DNA of 64,000 bases from Zhengitettix transpicula (lineage: Eukaryota; Arthropoda; Insecta; Orthoptera; Tetrigidae). Under the pieces are notes generated by a model, which had not been told where the DNA came from, made no database searches, and was given only the letters and a program-made list of their open reading frames with translations. Each line of letters starts with the position of its first letter. The first letter of the stretch is position 1. The stretch lies in assembly GCA_037074705.1 (NCBI GenBank), contig CM073590.1, forward strand, positions 45,110,395 to 45,174,394, given 5' to 3'. Below are positions 12,701-27,700 of this stretch, piece by piece. The translations under genes were made by a program, and so were the position numbers.

Positions 12701-15700
12701 TACATGGGTTGCAACGTTAAGGAGAAGAAAATGAAGACAGCTTGCAAGCTAAAAGTTTTTTTTTAGGGCAACAGGCTACATGAGGGAATCCACGTTGGGC
12801 AACTCCGCATTAATAGCATAGGAAGGGATTTGAAAGGGGGGATGCGGAAGGGTAGAGCAAGGTAGTCAAGGGTCCCGGGGGCCCTAGTTAACCCTTGGCT
12901 ACCTTCCTTTACCCTTCCACATCCCCCCTTCCAAATCCCTTCCTATTAAAATCCCTTGCTATTAAAGGGGAGTTGCCACCATGTGGATTACCCTCATGTA
13001 GCCTGTTACCAAAAAAAAAAGACGCTCTATTATATCTCTCCATGACAGTTCGTCAGTATAAGCTTAGTAAAGTGCAGAAATAATTACGTTTTCCTTCCTT
13101 TCCTTGAAGGTTTCTCAGGTAGCTGTGAACTCTTCGAAACTTTGAGTCACACAAAACCGAAGCCCATTTCTGAATTCTGCCTAGAACAACGGTATGTTCG
13201 GTTCTACGTATCCCAACTGGCTGTCCGAAATTCTAAGACAGGTCAAACGAGTGATAAATACTGTATTGTACTATTATTCAGTACTCTATTAATCAAGTGT
13301 GAAGACCTCTTACACTTTCGTGCTACTGAATTGCTTCAAGATGTTGAAAATGGAGGACAAAGAACCAGAGAGATAGACCGGCAGAACACGTGTTTGGAGT
13401 AAGGTGTCTCCTGGCATTTATATTGGAAAATTTTCTATGAATCATTTTTAATAACAAAAGGTGTTGCTAGGTCCAGTCTAGCCCACTACAGACTAACAAC
13501 TTCGACGATCAAGCGGTAAAGCTGACTACGCCAACTTCATCCAGCATCGTTTCCGAACAAGTTCCGGAGGGATCCACGACAACGTATCTAAGACAGTCAA
13601 CAGAAGAGACACCCGTAATCAACATTTCCAAGTAACTGAACACCACTCTCGTCTAAGCGCGATAGTTGCATTTTGTTTTACTTTCAATTTTCCGTCCACA
13701 TTCCATGAGAGTAGCCCTTTGAAGCTACATAAGAAAATTATTTCTGCTCTCCAAAGTTAAGACCTGTAATAATTTTCGTTTTTTATGACGTTATAAAAAT
13801 TTAATTTGAGTTACTTTACAAATAAATAATTAAAAATAAATTTTTTTTATTAAATATTTTAAATACCCACAAAAAGTTCAAAGTGGCCAGTACAGACATA
13901 ACAGTAGTTCTACATCAAAATCTTTAGAGAAATCTCTCACTATCACGGCAATTCTTCCTGCATTATCAACAATATCGTCAAGATCCAGAAATATTGTTTC
14001 AAATTATCAGACTCACGAATATTCCGGACTTCTTAGTCCGTGTTTCCAGACTATCCATTCACCTTCATCCCAATGTTCATGTAAATATTCCTCTAACAAT
14101 AGTTCTTTATTTCATTAAACTAAAAACTGTTTGTCCACAGAAATGTATAGAGCTCTAGACAAATTACAAATAAATTTTAACATTTTGATAGCAGTCCCGA
14201 AGTATAGCAATCAAAAGATTTAGTTGAGGACAGTATTTACCATTTTTAATGATTGTACCCTACCATGCCTTGGGCCCGGTATTTCTTTGAACTTAGAATT
14301 TTTACAATCTTTGTGGTTGCTTCAGAAGACCAACCGTGGTGTGCTGGTCAGCGTCATAGCCTCGCATCAGTGGTCCCTGGTTCAAATCCCGGCACGGTCA
14401 ATTATGTTTTTTTTGTCTACTATGGTCAAGAAAACCGGGGTTAAGACTGAAGAAGAATTGACACACTGACCACGAGTCACTCCTAAATACAGAATATGCC
14501 ATGCAAGTGACAGTCTGTCAATCATCTTGGAAGTGCGTGGTCCTCAGGACATTATCGAAATAAAAGAAGGATTGTAGTTCCTTCTTTGCAGTATATGGTC
14601 ATCTACGGTTTAAAATTTGAGAGCTCTGTATAGATCATGAAGATGGTATGTATGGGGACTTAGCCATTACTCACAGGTATGTTTTGGGTGGATTATACAG
14701 GATACGCATTCATACAATGGAACTGGCCGACGATAATTAAATACGTTTCTTTCCTTTGCCTTACTGTGAGGTTTAAAGCACAGCTTCTAGCCTAGAGTGA
14801 GTCCCAGATATTTCGAATTATATTAATGTTTTTATTGCTACGACACATTTCATGATTGACGTCGAGGATCATATCAGGCAGCCGACGGATTTAGTACTTA
14901 CTACCTTTTCGAAAGTTTTCAATAATATATTTCAATGATGCAGGCCTCTGGAAAACTTGAATTTTGAGGTCTGTTAATAATCGGGAAAATAACTATGCTT
15001 CGAGCAGCCATGAAGTTTTGACGAGGGTAAATCTTTCAGGCTATCGAGTGCTATCTTATCATGAAGCTATTTCACACCCGATCCACCTGTGTTCAACCAC
15101 TTCAGCTGCTGTGTACAAATAAGTCGCGGTAGTAGACGTATTTCCATCGAAGGCACAGGGCGCATATCTTTGCTTCTACGACCTACAATTACCATTCTAG
15201 AGCTTTCATCATAGTTTCAGATTTCTCTGTCTCATAATTAACACAAATGACGGTCTTATGTATTCGAAACGATTTGGTGAGAACGAAGAAGTGTGGTATG
15301 TTTCTGATTCCTAGTCCGCCAATCTGTTCCATCAGCATCCGATTGAGTGTTTCGTAAATCTTTGTCGAACGTCGGCTATTAGTTTGCTCCTTAGTCTAAT
15401 ACATTTCCCAACCGAGTCCCCCAACGCTTGTTGTAAAGTTGTCAATTCCTGCTTACACATTGTAACATTCTCTTCATTACATCCAGATGGCCGTGATCAA
15501 AATTAAATGTACAAGGGTTTATTAAGTAATATAATTTATTACCAAAGAGGAAGGTATTATGTACAACAATGGGGTGGATCTTCTCCGACCTCAATTAGGA
15601 AAAAAAGGAAATGTGTGACTATTTCTGTCAGGGGTCACATGAAATTTGTCGGATCAAAGTGTGGCACGCAAAGTAGTACGCGAATCTTGCTTAGACATCT

Positions 15701-18700
15701 AATGGTAGTGTGGACTGCGGAGTGGAAAGATTCGGCGCCGGGTTGCTTGTGGACTCTGGATGTTCGCGGTCTCTGATGGCGGCTACTCTCTCGCTAAGAC
15801 TTTAGTCTGTCTCCAACAACTCCTCGTTCCTTTCTCTACCTCTCTAGCAACTGAAACTCTACTTTTCTCTTTTGCCCCTCCGCAACGACCGTTCCAAAAA
15901 TGTCTTGTTTTTCCATCCAGTGACTTATTCTACCAGCCAGGAGGATCCTCTGCTTCCCGCCAAAACCACAACCACCGCTTGTCAAGGTTTCTAGGAAAAC
16001 GCCACTGTAGCAGCTGCAAAGTGCACTTGCAGGACAATGGGGCATTAGCTATTGTCGGCAGTTTCCTTTGTCCTATGAATTGAGAAATGCCCACCTGCAA
16101 GTAAGTTGAACCCTTGCTTTCTCCATAACAATTTCCAAGTGCGCGTGCCACGCCGAGCGGTAAAATTAAATAAACTTTTGAATTAATTTAATATAAGAAA
16201 AGGAGACGCACTCTAAAACCTACGTATTAGTCTGTTTCAAATGGGAAATGGGAGCCGTTTTTATGTCAGCGTTGTTAAGGTCATTGCTGTAACAATTTAG
16301 ACCGTTTCTTCCAACCCAGGAAAGTTTTTCTTATAAGCAAAAAGGTCCATTTCGGTCTGGAGATTTAGATTCTTCATGGTCACCATTCTCTTTGATCCGT
16401 CCGTACATTAAAATCGCCATTACATGAATACCCCTATGATAAAACTGATTTCCTTGAGTTGGAAAACTGGACGCTAACAGAAATTATATTTACCTTCCAA
16501 AATATGAAAGTCTGGTGATAGTAGTATAATAGTCCTCTATTCCATTCGTTTTGTATTCTAGTCACGCGAAGAACCTTTACATATTTTACGAACGTCAACA
16601 TAAATCTTATATTGGATGCTTTTTCCTTAACATTACCGATTTTAATGTTGCTTCCAACAATACCTCATTTGTTTTACGCTGTCCTTTTACTTGAGTCACG
16701 CCCGTCACAAGGTTGACTCCTACTCTAAGAAATATTTTTTTATGCGGCTATCTTACCGAATCTCAATATCCTTCCTATAGAATGGAGAACCACAACGTTC
16801 ATATTCTACGTTAAAGAAGAAGCTTTAAACCCAACAATTACGGAAAAAGGTTGTGCAACAAAACGATAAAAACCTCGTGTCTATAAACAATATAATGGTT
16901 GTCATAGGATATTAAAGAAGATACAAGAGTCCCATCCCACCACTTACATACTATCTATATGCTATTCATGTTTAAATCTTATGACCCTGATTAGCAGTAA
17001 TGTATTTTACGACTGAAAAGTGTCAAAGGTGAGAGAGTGCAACGAAGCAGAACACAGTGAAAACAAAACTAGAAAATGAACAGCAATGAATAAAGTAAAC
17101 GAAGAATCTGTATGTATCTGTAAGTAAGTAACAATTTCGTAGGTAATTACATCTTGTATTAGCGTTCCATAAATAAAACCAATTCAAACTATGCAATACT
17201 AAAAGAGATATGTAAGCAACGCTTCATTACTAGCCTTCTTAACCAGTGCCAAAATCCATCACCTAATTTGAGAAGAAACTGAATGCAACCACAATCATCG
17301 CACTAGAATAAAGAAAATATTATGTACCCCATTAGTTAAATAATGTAGAAGGTCCCCCAATAATATTTGGTTCACGGGACCATAAAATTTCAATAAAAAA
17401 AACGTTGATCGACCTTTTCGCATGCCCATGGTGCGCAACCTAATGAAGAATGTATCCGGACGGCCCTCGAACTCGTGTCTGGTAAGGACTTCTCTGACCA
17501 CGTCGACGGTCTGGACGACGACGGTGAGTTGTCCAGCCAGCATGAGTCCCAGGACAGGCGTTTTGAACTGGTCCGATAGACTCACGAAGGCCGCATGCTG
17601 CGAACCCAACTCTTTGCTCATCTGCACCACAAGATTCCTGTTCCCGAGAAGCGGCTGCCATGGAGGACCTGAAACAAATTTCCTAATAAATAATCTCAAT
17701 GTGGACGTAATTTCAAAACATAATGTGAACAAAAACAGTATTATAATGAAATAATAAATTTGAAAAGATGCACGAAAATTGAAAATTAAAATGAACGGAT
17801 GATCGTAAGGATAATTTCCGTTAGCTTCTAGTTTTCCATCGCGATAACATTCAGACTTCTTGGGCTAACATAGCATTTGTACGACACCCTGCACACTCGT
17901 AACCCCATGCCGACATTCCTTACTGTGACTTTCGATGATCCCAGAATTGAAACTTCTGCAGAATTCTCAATTTGAACTCAATAAAGACATACACGAAAAG
18001 TGAAGACCAACTAAAATAAATCAGAAAAGTTATTCCAACATTCAATAGCTCAAGTTAGAAAAATAATACGGGCCGAGACGTGGCGCGGACTATCTTTGAT
18101 TAATGTCTTTGTGAAATTTCAAACAAATTTGTGGAGTTCAACTTAAAAAATCAAAATTGATAATTATATTTTTATTGGAATTTCCAGTATATATGCAAAA
18201 TTTATTTTCTAAAGGTAAATACTTATGAATTATTTAAGAATGTGGAGTTCTGAATATTGTAACGGATGGGTTTACAATGGATGAAAATAAAGAGATCTTA
18301 TCGAGGATTTATTAATTATGAAATTTAACCTGGACAAAATTTACATAAAGAAAATAAAATATAAAATTATACATATTCATCTAGCCGGACAAGGCAATCA
18401 GATCCCTTAAATCTCAGGTTTAACCATAAACTACGGTAATCCCCCCCCCCCCAGGCGTGTCAAGTATTGAGACACTTGGCAGTTACCTTGCGTGTACCCA
18501 TCGTCAATATTGCACACTCGTACTCTCCGAGTCCTCTGGCTCAGGCACGTTTCAAACTTTTCGTCCGTCTCTGGACACAGTTCGTCGAGGATACTCTCTT
18601 CACAGCCCCTTCGCTGCATGTAAAATATCGATATTATCGACCATGTTTAGGTCGATCTTTCTTGAACCAAGAAACGAGTTTATTTAATTTTGGAATTTCT

Positions 18701-21700
18701 GGAGACATTGTTTCACACGGTACGACCAAGGTAACGTCCTAGGTTCACCGCCTACGTCCAGGTTGAACGGATTATCTCTACGCCACGGTGGCGCCTGGTC
18801 AAATTCCAACTTACCAAGCTCTCAACCCTTGCTAATATCTAATTACATTAAATTTAAAAAATATACACTAATTATAAAACTATACTAAATATGAGGAAGT
18901 ATGAATTTAGAGTCATATGGACTGCGTCCTATGACGGTTGTAATGAGGAATGATCATTGTAATAGGAGTGCTCAACTATGGGAGTCATGGCAGTTTGTTA
19001 AAACTTTCTGAAAATGTTCAGGATACATGTCGAGCCATCTCATTATGCTAAATATACCACTAATTGATCCTTTTCTCAACCAGAAAGGATGCACGTTGTA
19101 TGTTTCCTAAATAAAGCAGGTTTATAATTACATCGTCAGATAACATAGGCTGTTTCTTGGAAGACCCTTGAATGTACATTGAACACGTACCACCGGCGTC
19201 TCGCCCGTGTCAGGCCACTGCTAGGTCTCGGCCCGACGTCCCTTCAGAGTGTATTGGTCCTAATGTTACAACTTTGAAGGATATCCGAGTAAATACATGT
19301 TGTATGACACAAATTAATGTTTTCGTGACAAAGGTCCGACATTTGTTGAACAGCGTACCAACTGGTAGATTCAAACTCATCATACGATGCGATTGAATCG
19401 GAGATTGCCCCGTCTGTTTTTATAGCATTGTTTGACAAACAGAAATTAAAAAGTAAAATACGGTTGAAAGGCATGAAAATATAATTTATGATAGTTTCAC
19501 GGGCAAATTTTTATTGGTATCGAACGTCTAAAGCAAAAATATTAGAAACTGACAAACTTAATTCTATTGTTTCACTTTTTTTGTTTGAACAGTTACTCAA
19601 GTCGCACACATAATATTTGTAACGGCCATGCTGCTCCGATAATTCCACTTTAAATACTTTTAATATACTATCGAAGAATCAGCATTACAGGAAGAAACGT
19701 TAATTGGAGCTATGTAAAATAAATAAGATATTGAAATGTTGGAAACAATCATATTGTCTTAAGAGATAAAATATTGATGACAAATTTTCTCGCACTTAAT
19801 CGGAAAGGATCTTGTCTTCGAATAAAAAGCTAAGAATGGGTTAACTTCCACATAAATCTTGTAATGAATTTCGTTCTCTTCGTTTACATTTTATCGTCCT
19901 ATGACTCAGTAGGTAGGTCTGATTCATCCTCAGAACATTATTTTTACTGACTCCTGTTGTCTTTTGTGTGTGTTTACCCAGTTACGCAATGCTGAATAGG
20001 GTGGCATTTCTCATAACCTCAGGTATAAACCCAACGAGGCGGCGGTGCGGTAAACCTTGTAGATGGAAGGACTGGGGCTTGAATCCTCGCCGTTCATTAC
20101 GATTTGCGTCTTCCCTAGTTTTCCCAAATCATTCAGTAAAATTCTGTTATTAATTCCTAATACAGGGCCAAATTCGCATCCTTCCCTAATGAATAGAAAT
20201 TTTTTAAGTAAAAGGATAAGGCGTAGGAGAATTACAGGCCAAGCGTCGCTCAAGAAATTTTAATGAGAGTGTCTGCCAAGTCTTATCAGTGGACTGTATA
20301 CTGCGTGATAGGAATAATAATAAGCCGCAATATAAAACGTGCTTTCAGAAAAAAAAAATCTTTTAGATTTTTATGAAGGACTAACTGGACCCTTATCTCT
20401 GTCTTCTCCATTAAATATAATTGCCTATATGAGCGAATGTATATTCCGCATACAAATCTACACTCGTGGAGAAAATTTAACCAATTTCGTACACGTGTTC
20501 TTTGCGGCAGGAAAACAAACACTGTGAGGGTGGACGATTTTGGCGTGAATCAATATTATTGAGGGTTAAATAGATTGATAGCATTTCTACCGATGTTGTT
20601 TGAGTATAATTTCAACCCCTTTCTGCACGGGAGATGAGCACGCTTAGGGGTCATTCCATGCCAAGTGACCAAATCGCCTTTTGGGTACTACCATGGATTA
20701 TGATGAAATTTGGTGATAGTGTTGAATAAAGCTTCAAGTGATGTCCAAATTCTAAGATTCACTAGTAGTATAGAGGGGGCGCCAGGGCCTCCTGAAAAAA
20801 GTTACCTGTACAATTCAACCGTGCGCGTGAATAGATTGTGAAGTTTGAAGAACTACTGTTGTGGAACTGTAGCAGCTATCTTCCTGAAATATGGCAACCA
20901 GAGACAACTGTTTACGTTCTACACGATGGTTTCAGTTCCAAGGTTTAAAAAGTTTTAGTTTTATTGTTGTTATCTCAGAAAATTGCTCAAAAACCCCGTC
21001 ACGTCAATTTGAGGCCGATTTTTCGAGTTTATAACTTTGAAAGAAGACGTTCTACAAACTTATGCTTTGGTAAACTTCCTGATCCCATTACGTATTTTAA
21101 ACTACCAAAGTATCAGCTTTCAAGCTCACTTTATTCTCAAGATATATGTTAGTTAATATGAGGTTCAAACTTTGTGTGTCAAATTTTGTGAATTTTCAAA
21201 CCAAAATTGCAAAAAAAACATTTGCTACAATCAAGTTAATTTTTTACCATAGGAAAGAGAAGACTTTTTTCTTTTATAGTCATCTAATTTCATTTTAGAG
21301 ACTCATCATTTAAGGCCAGAAAAATTACTTGGAAAAATGCACTCCTTTAAATAACATGATATGTGATGAAAGCAAATCATTTGTACTGGTTCATTCATAC
21401 TATTGGTATTAATTATACTTCATTTCATCAAGTGGTTTTTATTTATGGTTATGCAATATGTGAATCTTATCTAATAAAATTAATGCTATTAGAAGGTTAT
21501 ATATGCATTGAAAAATCAAAAATACTTGCGTTGGTCCATGGTGACTGAGCCACTATCAATTTCATGTTTTAAATGAGTGTGTATGTACAGATCACTTCAT
21601 TCAAGGCCTAAATTTCAAACACCATCGCCAGGGGGCCACGCCCCATAGCCAGGCAAAACAACCTCACTGTTGATTAGACTGCCTTTGTTGGAGTGCATTG

Positions 21701-24700
21701 TTGGAGTTTACAAACTAATTTTTCTGGTCTTAAATGACGAGTCTCAAAAAAGGAATAAGATGACTCTCAGAAAAAAGTCTGCTCTTTCCAATGGTATCAA
21801 AAAGAAATTGATTGTAGCGAAAGGTTTTTTGCTATTTGTGTGCGAAAATGCACAAAATTTGACGCGCCAAATTTGCAACTCATATTTAATTGCGAAAATC
21901 TTGACAACTAAGTGAGCTTAATGGCTGATACTTTGGCATAAGTTTGTGGAAGGTTTTGTTGCAAAGTTGTAAGCAATGAAAAATGTGCTCCAAATTGATA
22001 TGACAGATTATTTGAGCAACTTTGTGAGATAACAGCAATAAAAATAAAACTTTTTGAACCTTTGAACTGCAACCTTCGTATAGAGCATAAAAAGTTGTCT
22101 CTGGTTGCCATTTTTCAGGAAGCTAGCTGCTACACTTCCACAACAGTAGTACTTCAAACTTCACAATCTATTCACGCGCACGGTTGAATTGCACAGGTAA
22201 CTTTTTTTCAGGAGGCCCTGGCGCGCCCTCTATACTACTAGTGAAGGTGAAATTTTACACAGAATTGTCTCACACACATATCTGTCCCAAAAGAAAATTT
22301 CAGCAAGATTGGAGATGACGACTAAAAATATTATTTGAAAATTTGGTCACTTGGCATGGAATGACCCTTAAGGGTGGGCTTAGAATGGTGTTTCATAAAA
22401 TCAACGCAAACTCAACCAAAATTCGAGTTAAATCGGGGAAATGGATGTCGTTGAGCTTATTTATGACTACATGTGCAACGCGCGGGGTTGTTCTGGGGTG
22501 GAAGAGGCTGGCGGTGTTAGAAATATCAAACATGTTTTCCGTCCGATATTTGCACCGAATAAATATATTAAGGGATCAATGAGATTCAACCCCTTTCGGG
22601 ATTGGGAGGGAAGCACCCTCTATGGTGGAGGTGGAGTGGCATTACATTAAAAATAACGCAAAAACAATCAAGATTGAAGTCGAATCCGGATTGAAATATT
22701 TGTTGGGGTCAATAACATTAATAGTACGTCTTCCGATGCTGTTTGTGTATAATTTGAACCTCTCCCGGCATGGGAGGTGAGCACTACACCCGTGGCGCAA
22801 ATTTCACCAAATTTCGTGGACGTGTTCTTCGTGACCATGAAACAAGCATGCTGAAACGGCCGATATTTAAATAGTATAAATATTTTTGGCGCGAAATATA
22901 TTGATAGAATTTCTACCTATGTTATCTGAGTACAATTTACATCTTGGGAAAGGAACACTCTTATGGATGGGGGGCGTTACAAGAAAATAATGCAAATACA
23001 ACTGAGAATGGAGTCAAATCCAGGGTTATGGATGTCTCTTAGTTTAATATGTTTAATGACATTCAATTAGCCATTTAACCCCCAGGGGCGTGGCGGACGA
23101 GGGTACAAATTTGAAACACGCAATCACGGCCGATATAAGTTGAATAAATATTTTTCAGGGTTAATTAGATTGAATGTTGTTTGTGTATAATTTCAAACCC
23201 TTTCGGCATGGTAGGGGAACACGCTTAGGGGTGGAGATGGAGGGGAGTTACAAGAAAATAACGTGAAAACAACAGAGGTTCGAGTCAAATCTGGATTATG
23301 GATCTTGCTGTGTTAATTTATGACAACCTGGGTATCGCGCGGGGTGGGCGCAGTTTGGGGGGGGGGGAATAAATTTTAAAAGAATGTTGCAATTCATTCT
23401 TTGATTTAAAATGTCTTTCAGTGTATACATTTTCTTTAAGGTAACTGCAAACTGCGCTGCAGTCACCAAATCATGATTCTCTTCGCGCTCTATATTTGAT
23501 TATTACGTTTCTAGTCTCAACAGAACATTTCCCGCAAGTTTCATGACATATCCATTCAGATATTTATTCTCTCCTAAACTCCCTGTTAAGGTTTTAGCTA
23601 CAGCGTATCGCATGCTAGCAGCTTGAAATAATTCGGTTTAAATTATTATAAAAAGGGGGCAAATGCTCAAATTCCGAGCGTTTATAATAAGGGAAGGTGG
23701 TCAAAGACAAGGAATTTGCGGAAATGGCAGTCTGTCTAGACCAAAGTGACCACATTTTCATTGAGACAAAGCGGGACAAATGGGATGAAATGAGACGTAC
23801 AATTTAGTTATATATATTTTATTGTATACATTCATATACTTCTACAAAAATGTATTTGTTATAATTATTGGTAACTATAAAAATATGTGTAAAAAATAAT
23901 AATTTGAGCATCATGATTTTTAATCAAATTAAATTTTTTATTTTAAAAAATTATGATTTTCTTACACGGTCATATTTTTGATCCGAGTGAATACTTTGCA
24001 ATAGATTCTGATCATTTATTAAAATGTCGTGAAATATTTCACACGAATTGGTCAAATTATATTTTACACTTAATATAGTTTTTAAAGTTTTATTGTTCAA
24101 CAGCGTTTTTTCAGTTGTCCATATTTTATTGATACTGGAAAAAACACTTTCTGTTGCTGCATTTGTTCCTGGAAGGGAGAGCGCGAATTCTACACTTTTC
24201 AAAATATTTTGATAAGGAATATTATTCTGTTTAAAATTAAGGAATAACTCCATCCATTTTTTGTCTCTTTCCACATTTGCAGACAACCAACATTTAAATT
24301 TTCTATCTGTAACATATCATTTTACCAATGAAACCTCATCAAAAAGATCATTTTTACAAATATTATATTTCGGAAAATGGTTACTAATATATTCAAACGA
24401 TTTTTCCACATATTCCCATAAAATCTACTTTTTTAATGTCACCCAATGAAAATTTTAAATATCTTCGAATTGAACTGTCCATTCTTCAAGATATTCCAAG
24501 CAGTTATTATAAAAAATTTTTGACATGTTTCAGAAATTCAGGTCGTTTAATGGCACCTTGTTCTTCCAACCTAGTGATGCCTTTTAGAATAATTAAAGGA
24601 ATGTAATCCTTATCAATTCTTTCCCGGAATTTTTTTTTAAATTTTTGATTTCATTTGACACTACCGTAATTGAAATTTTGACCCCTTCAATAATTTTCAC

Positions 24701-27700
24701 ATCATTGTGAAATAATGTTGTGGATGAACTGAAGCCAAATTTGTGATGTGTCATTTTCAAAAAAGAGCTGGAATATTCTTGGACATTTATATTGTGATAA
24801 AAAGTATGATTTTAATGGTTCGTATATTTTTAAAATATTTTCTACAGCTGGTAAAAGAGCTAGCCATCGTGTTCTGCTGTAACCAAGAATTCTTTTATAT
24901 TCGATTTCTGCGCTTTTACAAAAATCCTTCAAACTTTCAACACGCACAGTATATATATAAAAATACGAATAAATTTTTGCAATAATATTTTCAACATCAA
25001 CTGGAAGTAATTCAGATGCTGTTTGAATAGTATTATGTAGAATGTGCGCTACACAACCTACTCCAATAAGTTTTTGGTTCAAATGTTCGTTAAGTTTCGT
25101 AAAAACGTTATTGATACCTCTTCTAGCTTTTCCACCAAAATTTGTGTTAGTGTTATCCGCACAATAGGCAATAATTTTATTGTTCAAACACCACCGAGTA
25201 AATCTAACTCGGTACATTGCCTAATTTAGTTTACTCTGCATGCATTTTATGTGTTTTTTTTATTTCTTTATATTCACCATAATGCTTAATAAATAATAGC
25301 CAATATATTTTTACAATACATTTAAAATAAGAAAGGCAGATATTTTCTAAAAAGCGGGACATTTTTAAAAATCGGTAGAAAGCGGGACTGTCCCGCCAAA
25401 ATCGGGACGTGTGTTCACTTTAGTCTAGACCAGATAATCCATCAACAATAGCACGGACCCGCGCGCAGACACAGAAAAGCGACTCATCACACCACGGGAA
25501 AATCCCGTGGGAAGTTATAGTTGTTGATAAGGAGGTGACAAGGGAAGAACGCTTAGCTCGGCAAAAGTGAAACACGCCAAGTCAAGTCTGGGAATCAAAA
25601 TTGTTGACTTCATAATCAAATAGACAGGTGTTCTATTGGCCTAAAATATTTTGCTGCATCTCAATCGTCATCCTCAAAGAGTCATCGCGACAGAAAACTT
25701 CGATCGCAGTGAAGAGAAGAAGCTGCCGTCTATCGCTAGCCGCAGGTACCAGGGAGCGAATTCAGCAAAACGTAAGGGGGCGGTCGCGGTTTAAATTGTC
25801 AATTTGCTAATTATGCCGATATTATTCAAACCAGCCCCCGAGTCCCTGAGGAAAGGAATCTGATAATTAAAGCCGAAGAGTAAATATTGTTAATTCCTGG
25901 AAATGTTATTTCACATTTACGAATAAAAAAATTATAAAACAAATTGTCTTTTTATTTGTCAGAAATCAATGGAACCCATCTACATTAATTAACGGTAGGG
26001 ACAATCGTTACAAGCTTTACTTTCTCTTTTCCACGCCCAGGTCTTAACTTAACATGCATCCTCTCTGAATTTTCCTATTTGGATCCCAGCGTACATAAGG
26101 ACCACCACACTCTGTCTCAACACTTCACCTGAATACAGTGCCAGTGATATTAATAGAAACTTTGTTGAACTGTGATTAGTCTACTCAGATAATAGCCAGA
26201 GTTTATGCTTCAAATAACATTATGTGTAAAAAAATATATTTAAAGTGTTTCCATATTTCCTCAACTAGACTGATGGTACAGCTATTATCTGGAGTTGGTT
26301 TTTTCTAGTCTCAAGATATTGGATTTTTCTATCCATTTTTAAAAAATTTGATTTTGTGTAAATTTGTCCAGGCTTCTGAGCTATAAATTCGACACTGGCG
26401 AAATAATAATAAAATTGTTTACATACATGCACATGAGTTATATTTAAGTTAATCTAAATCGTCACTTTCAACAATAAGAAAAATATTTAAGGCTTAAGTT
26501 TCCTCATTGATAGCCTTGATTTTGTTTGTGCGAAAGCCGCTTTAATTTCTGTTATACATCATACATCATGGGCGTCGTTTTCCATAATAGGGCATCACAA
26601 GGTCAACAGAGGATGACCTTCTACTATCTGAAACGATTCTTATAAACATGGACCATAACTGCTTCTCACATCTCTAATCATACGCACAGTTCACTCATGT
26701 ATGTGACTGTGTGCTTTACACCCGATAAGCTATAATACTATTCTCGCCACCCAACCTCGAGTGCTCGGTAGCTAGAAATCTTCAAACATACTACTGCGGA
26801 AATACAAAACTCGGACTTCGTGAGTCAACTGTCCATGTTAATTAACATTCCGTAAATGATTTACAATTTACATTTTTAGTACTTATCGGACTCATGCCTA
26901 CAACATCTGCTAAATCCCATAATTTATTCTGGTCATTCCTTAAAGTACATATTGTCTACTGAAACTAAAATAAATATTCAAAGGAAAATAATCCAATGAG
27001 TACCGATAATTTAGAAAATTGCCTTATTACATGTTCAATTTGATCCTGTGGTAAGGTTGTTTATTGAGACTCAAAATTTTGTAAATAAATACTTAAATTT
27101 ATTATTAACATTTGATTGATATAAATTTATTTTAATTTAATAACAAAATTAACTTGATTCACAAATTAATGATGCCAAACTATTAACAATTCACGCACAT
27201 ATACAAAATTCGGACTGTAAAATAAGAAATATATCAGGGAGAAATGCGAAACAAACTAGAATGAAAATGACCATTGAAATGTTTTTGAAAATTTGTAATA
27301 AAAGACAACTGAGGGATTTGCTTTCGTCAAGCAGGTGCCATCTGGAAATGGCGAGCAGCGTCCACAGAAAATCCTCCATCGTCCAGTCACTTTTAGTCTC
27401 ACGGCTTCCTTTGTAAACTCGTTGCCATTTGTCGCCTTCAGAGCTTATTTGATTGAAAGCTCTGCACTTCTCAATCTTGAGCACAGCAGCATATTTTGTC
27501 TGCATCCAGACGCACCTTGCCAAACTCAATACTCTCTCTCCGACGTCCACTCAGTTTCACACAGCTTCCTTGATGTCCCCCAAGCAACTGCACATCTGTC
27601 CTCTTTCAGTTTCTCTGACTAGTGACCACCCGCTGTGTGGGCAGGACAAAAATATTGTCCCATCCGCTTCCCGGCGTGGACATTGTCTACGAAAGCAAAT

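Noticed and set aside
14337..14400. Possible tRNA gene with a B box
   Set aside because: The B box is good, but no full cloverleaf or acceptor stem can be drawn and the sequence continues into a body shared with 12528-12735. It is a SINE head.
15507..16151. Cluster of open frames on both strands
   Set aside because: Local base composition lowers stop frequency. No family motif or splice-consistent gene could be read.
24743..25229. Plus-strand frames inside the hAT element
   Set aside because: They are antisense to the clear minus-strand transposase.
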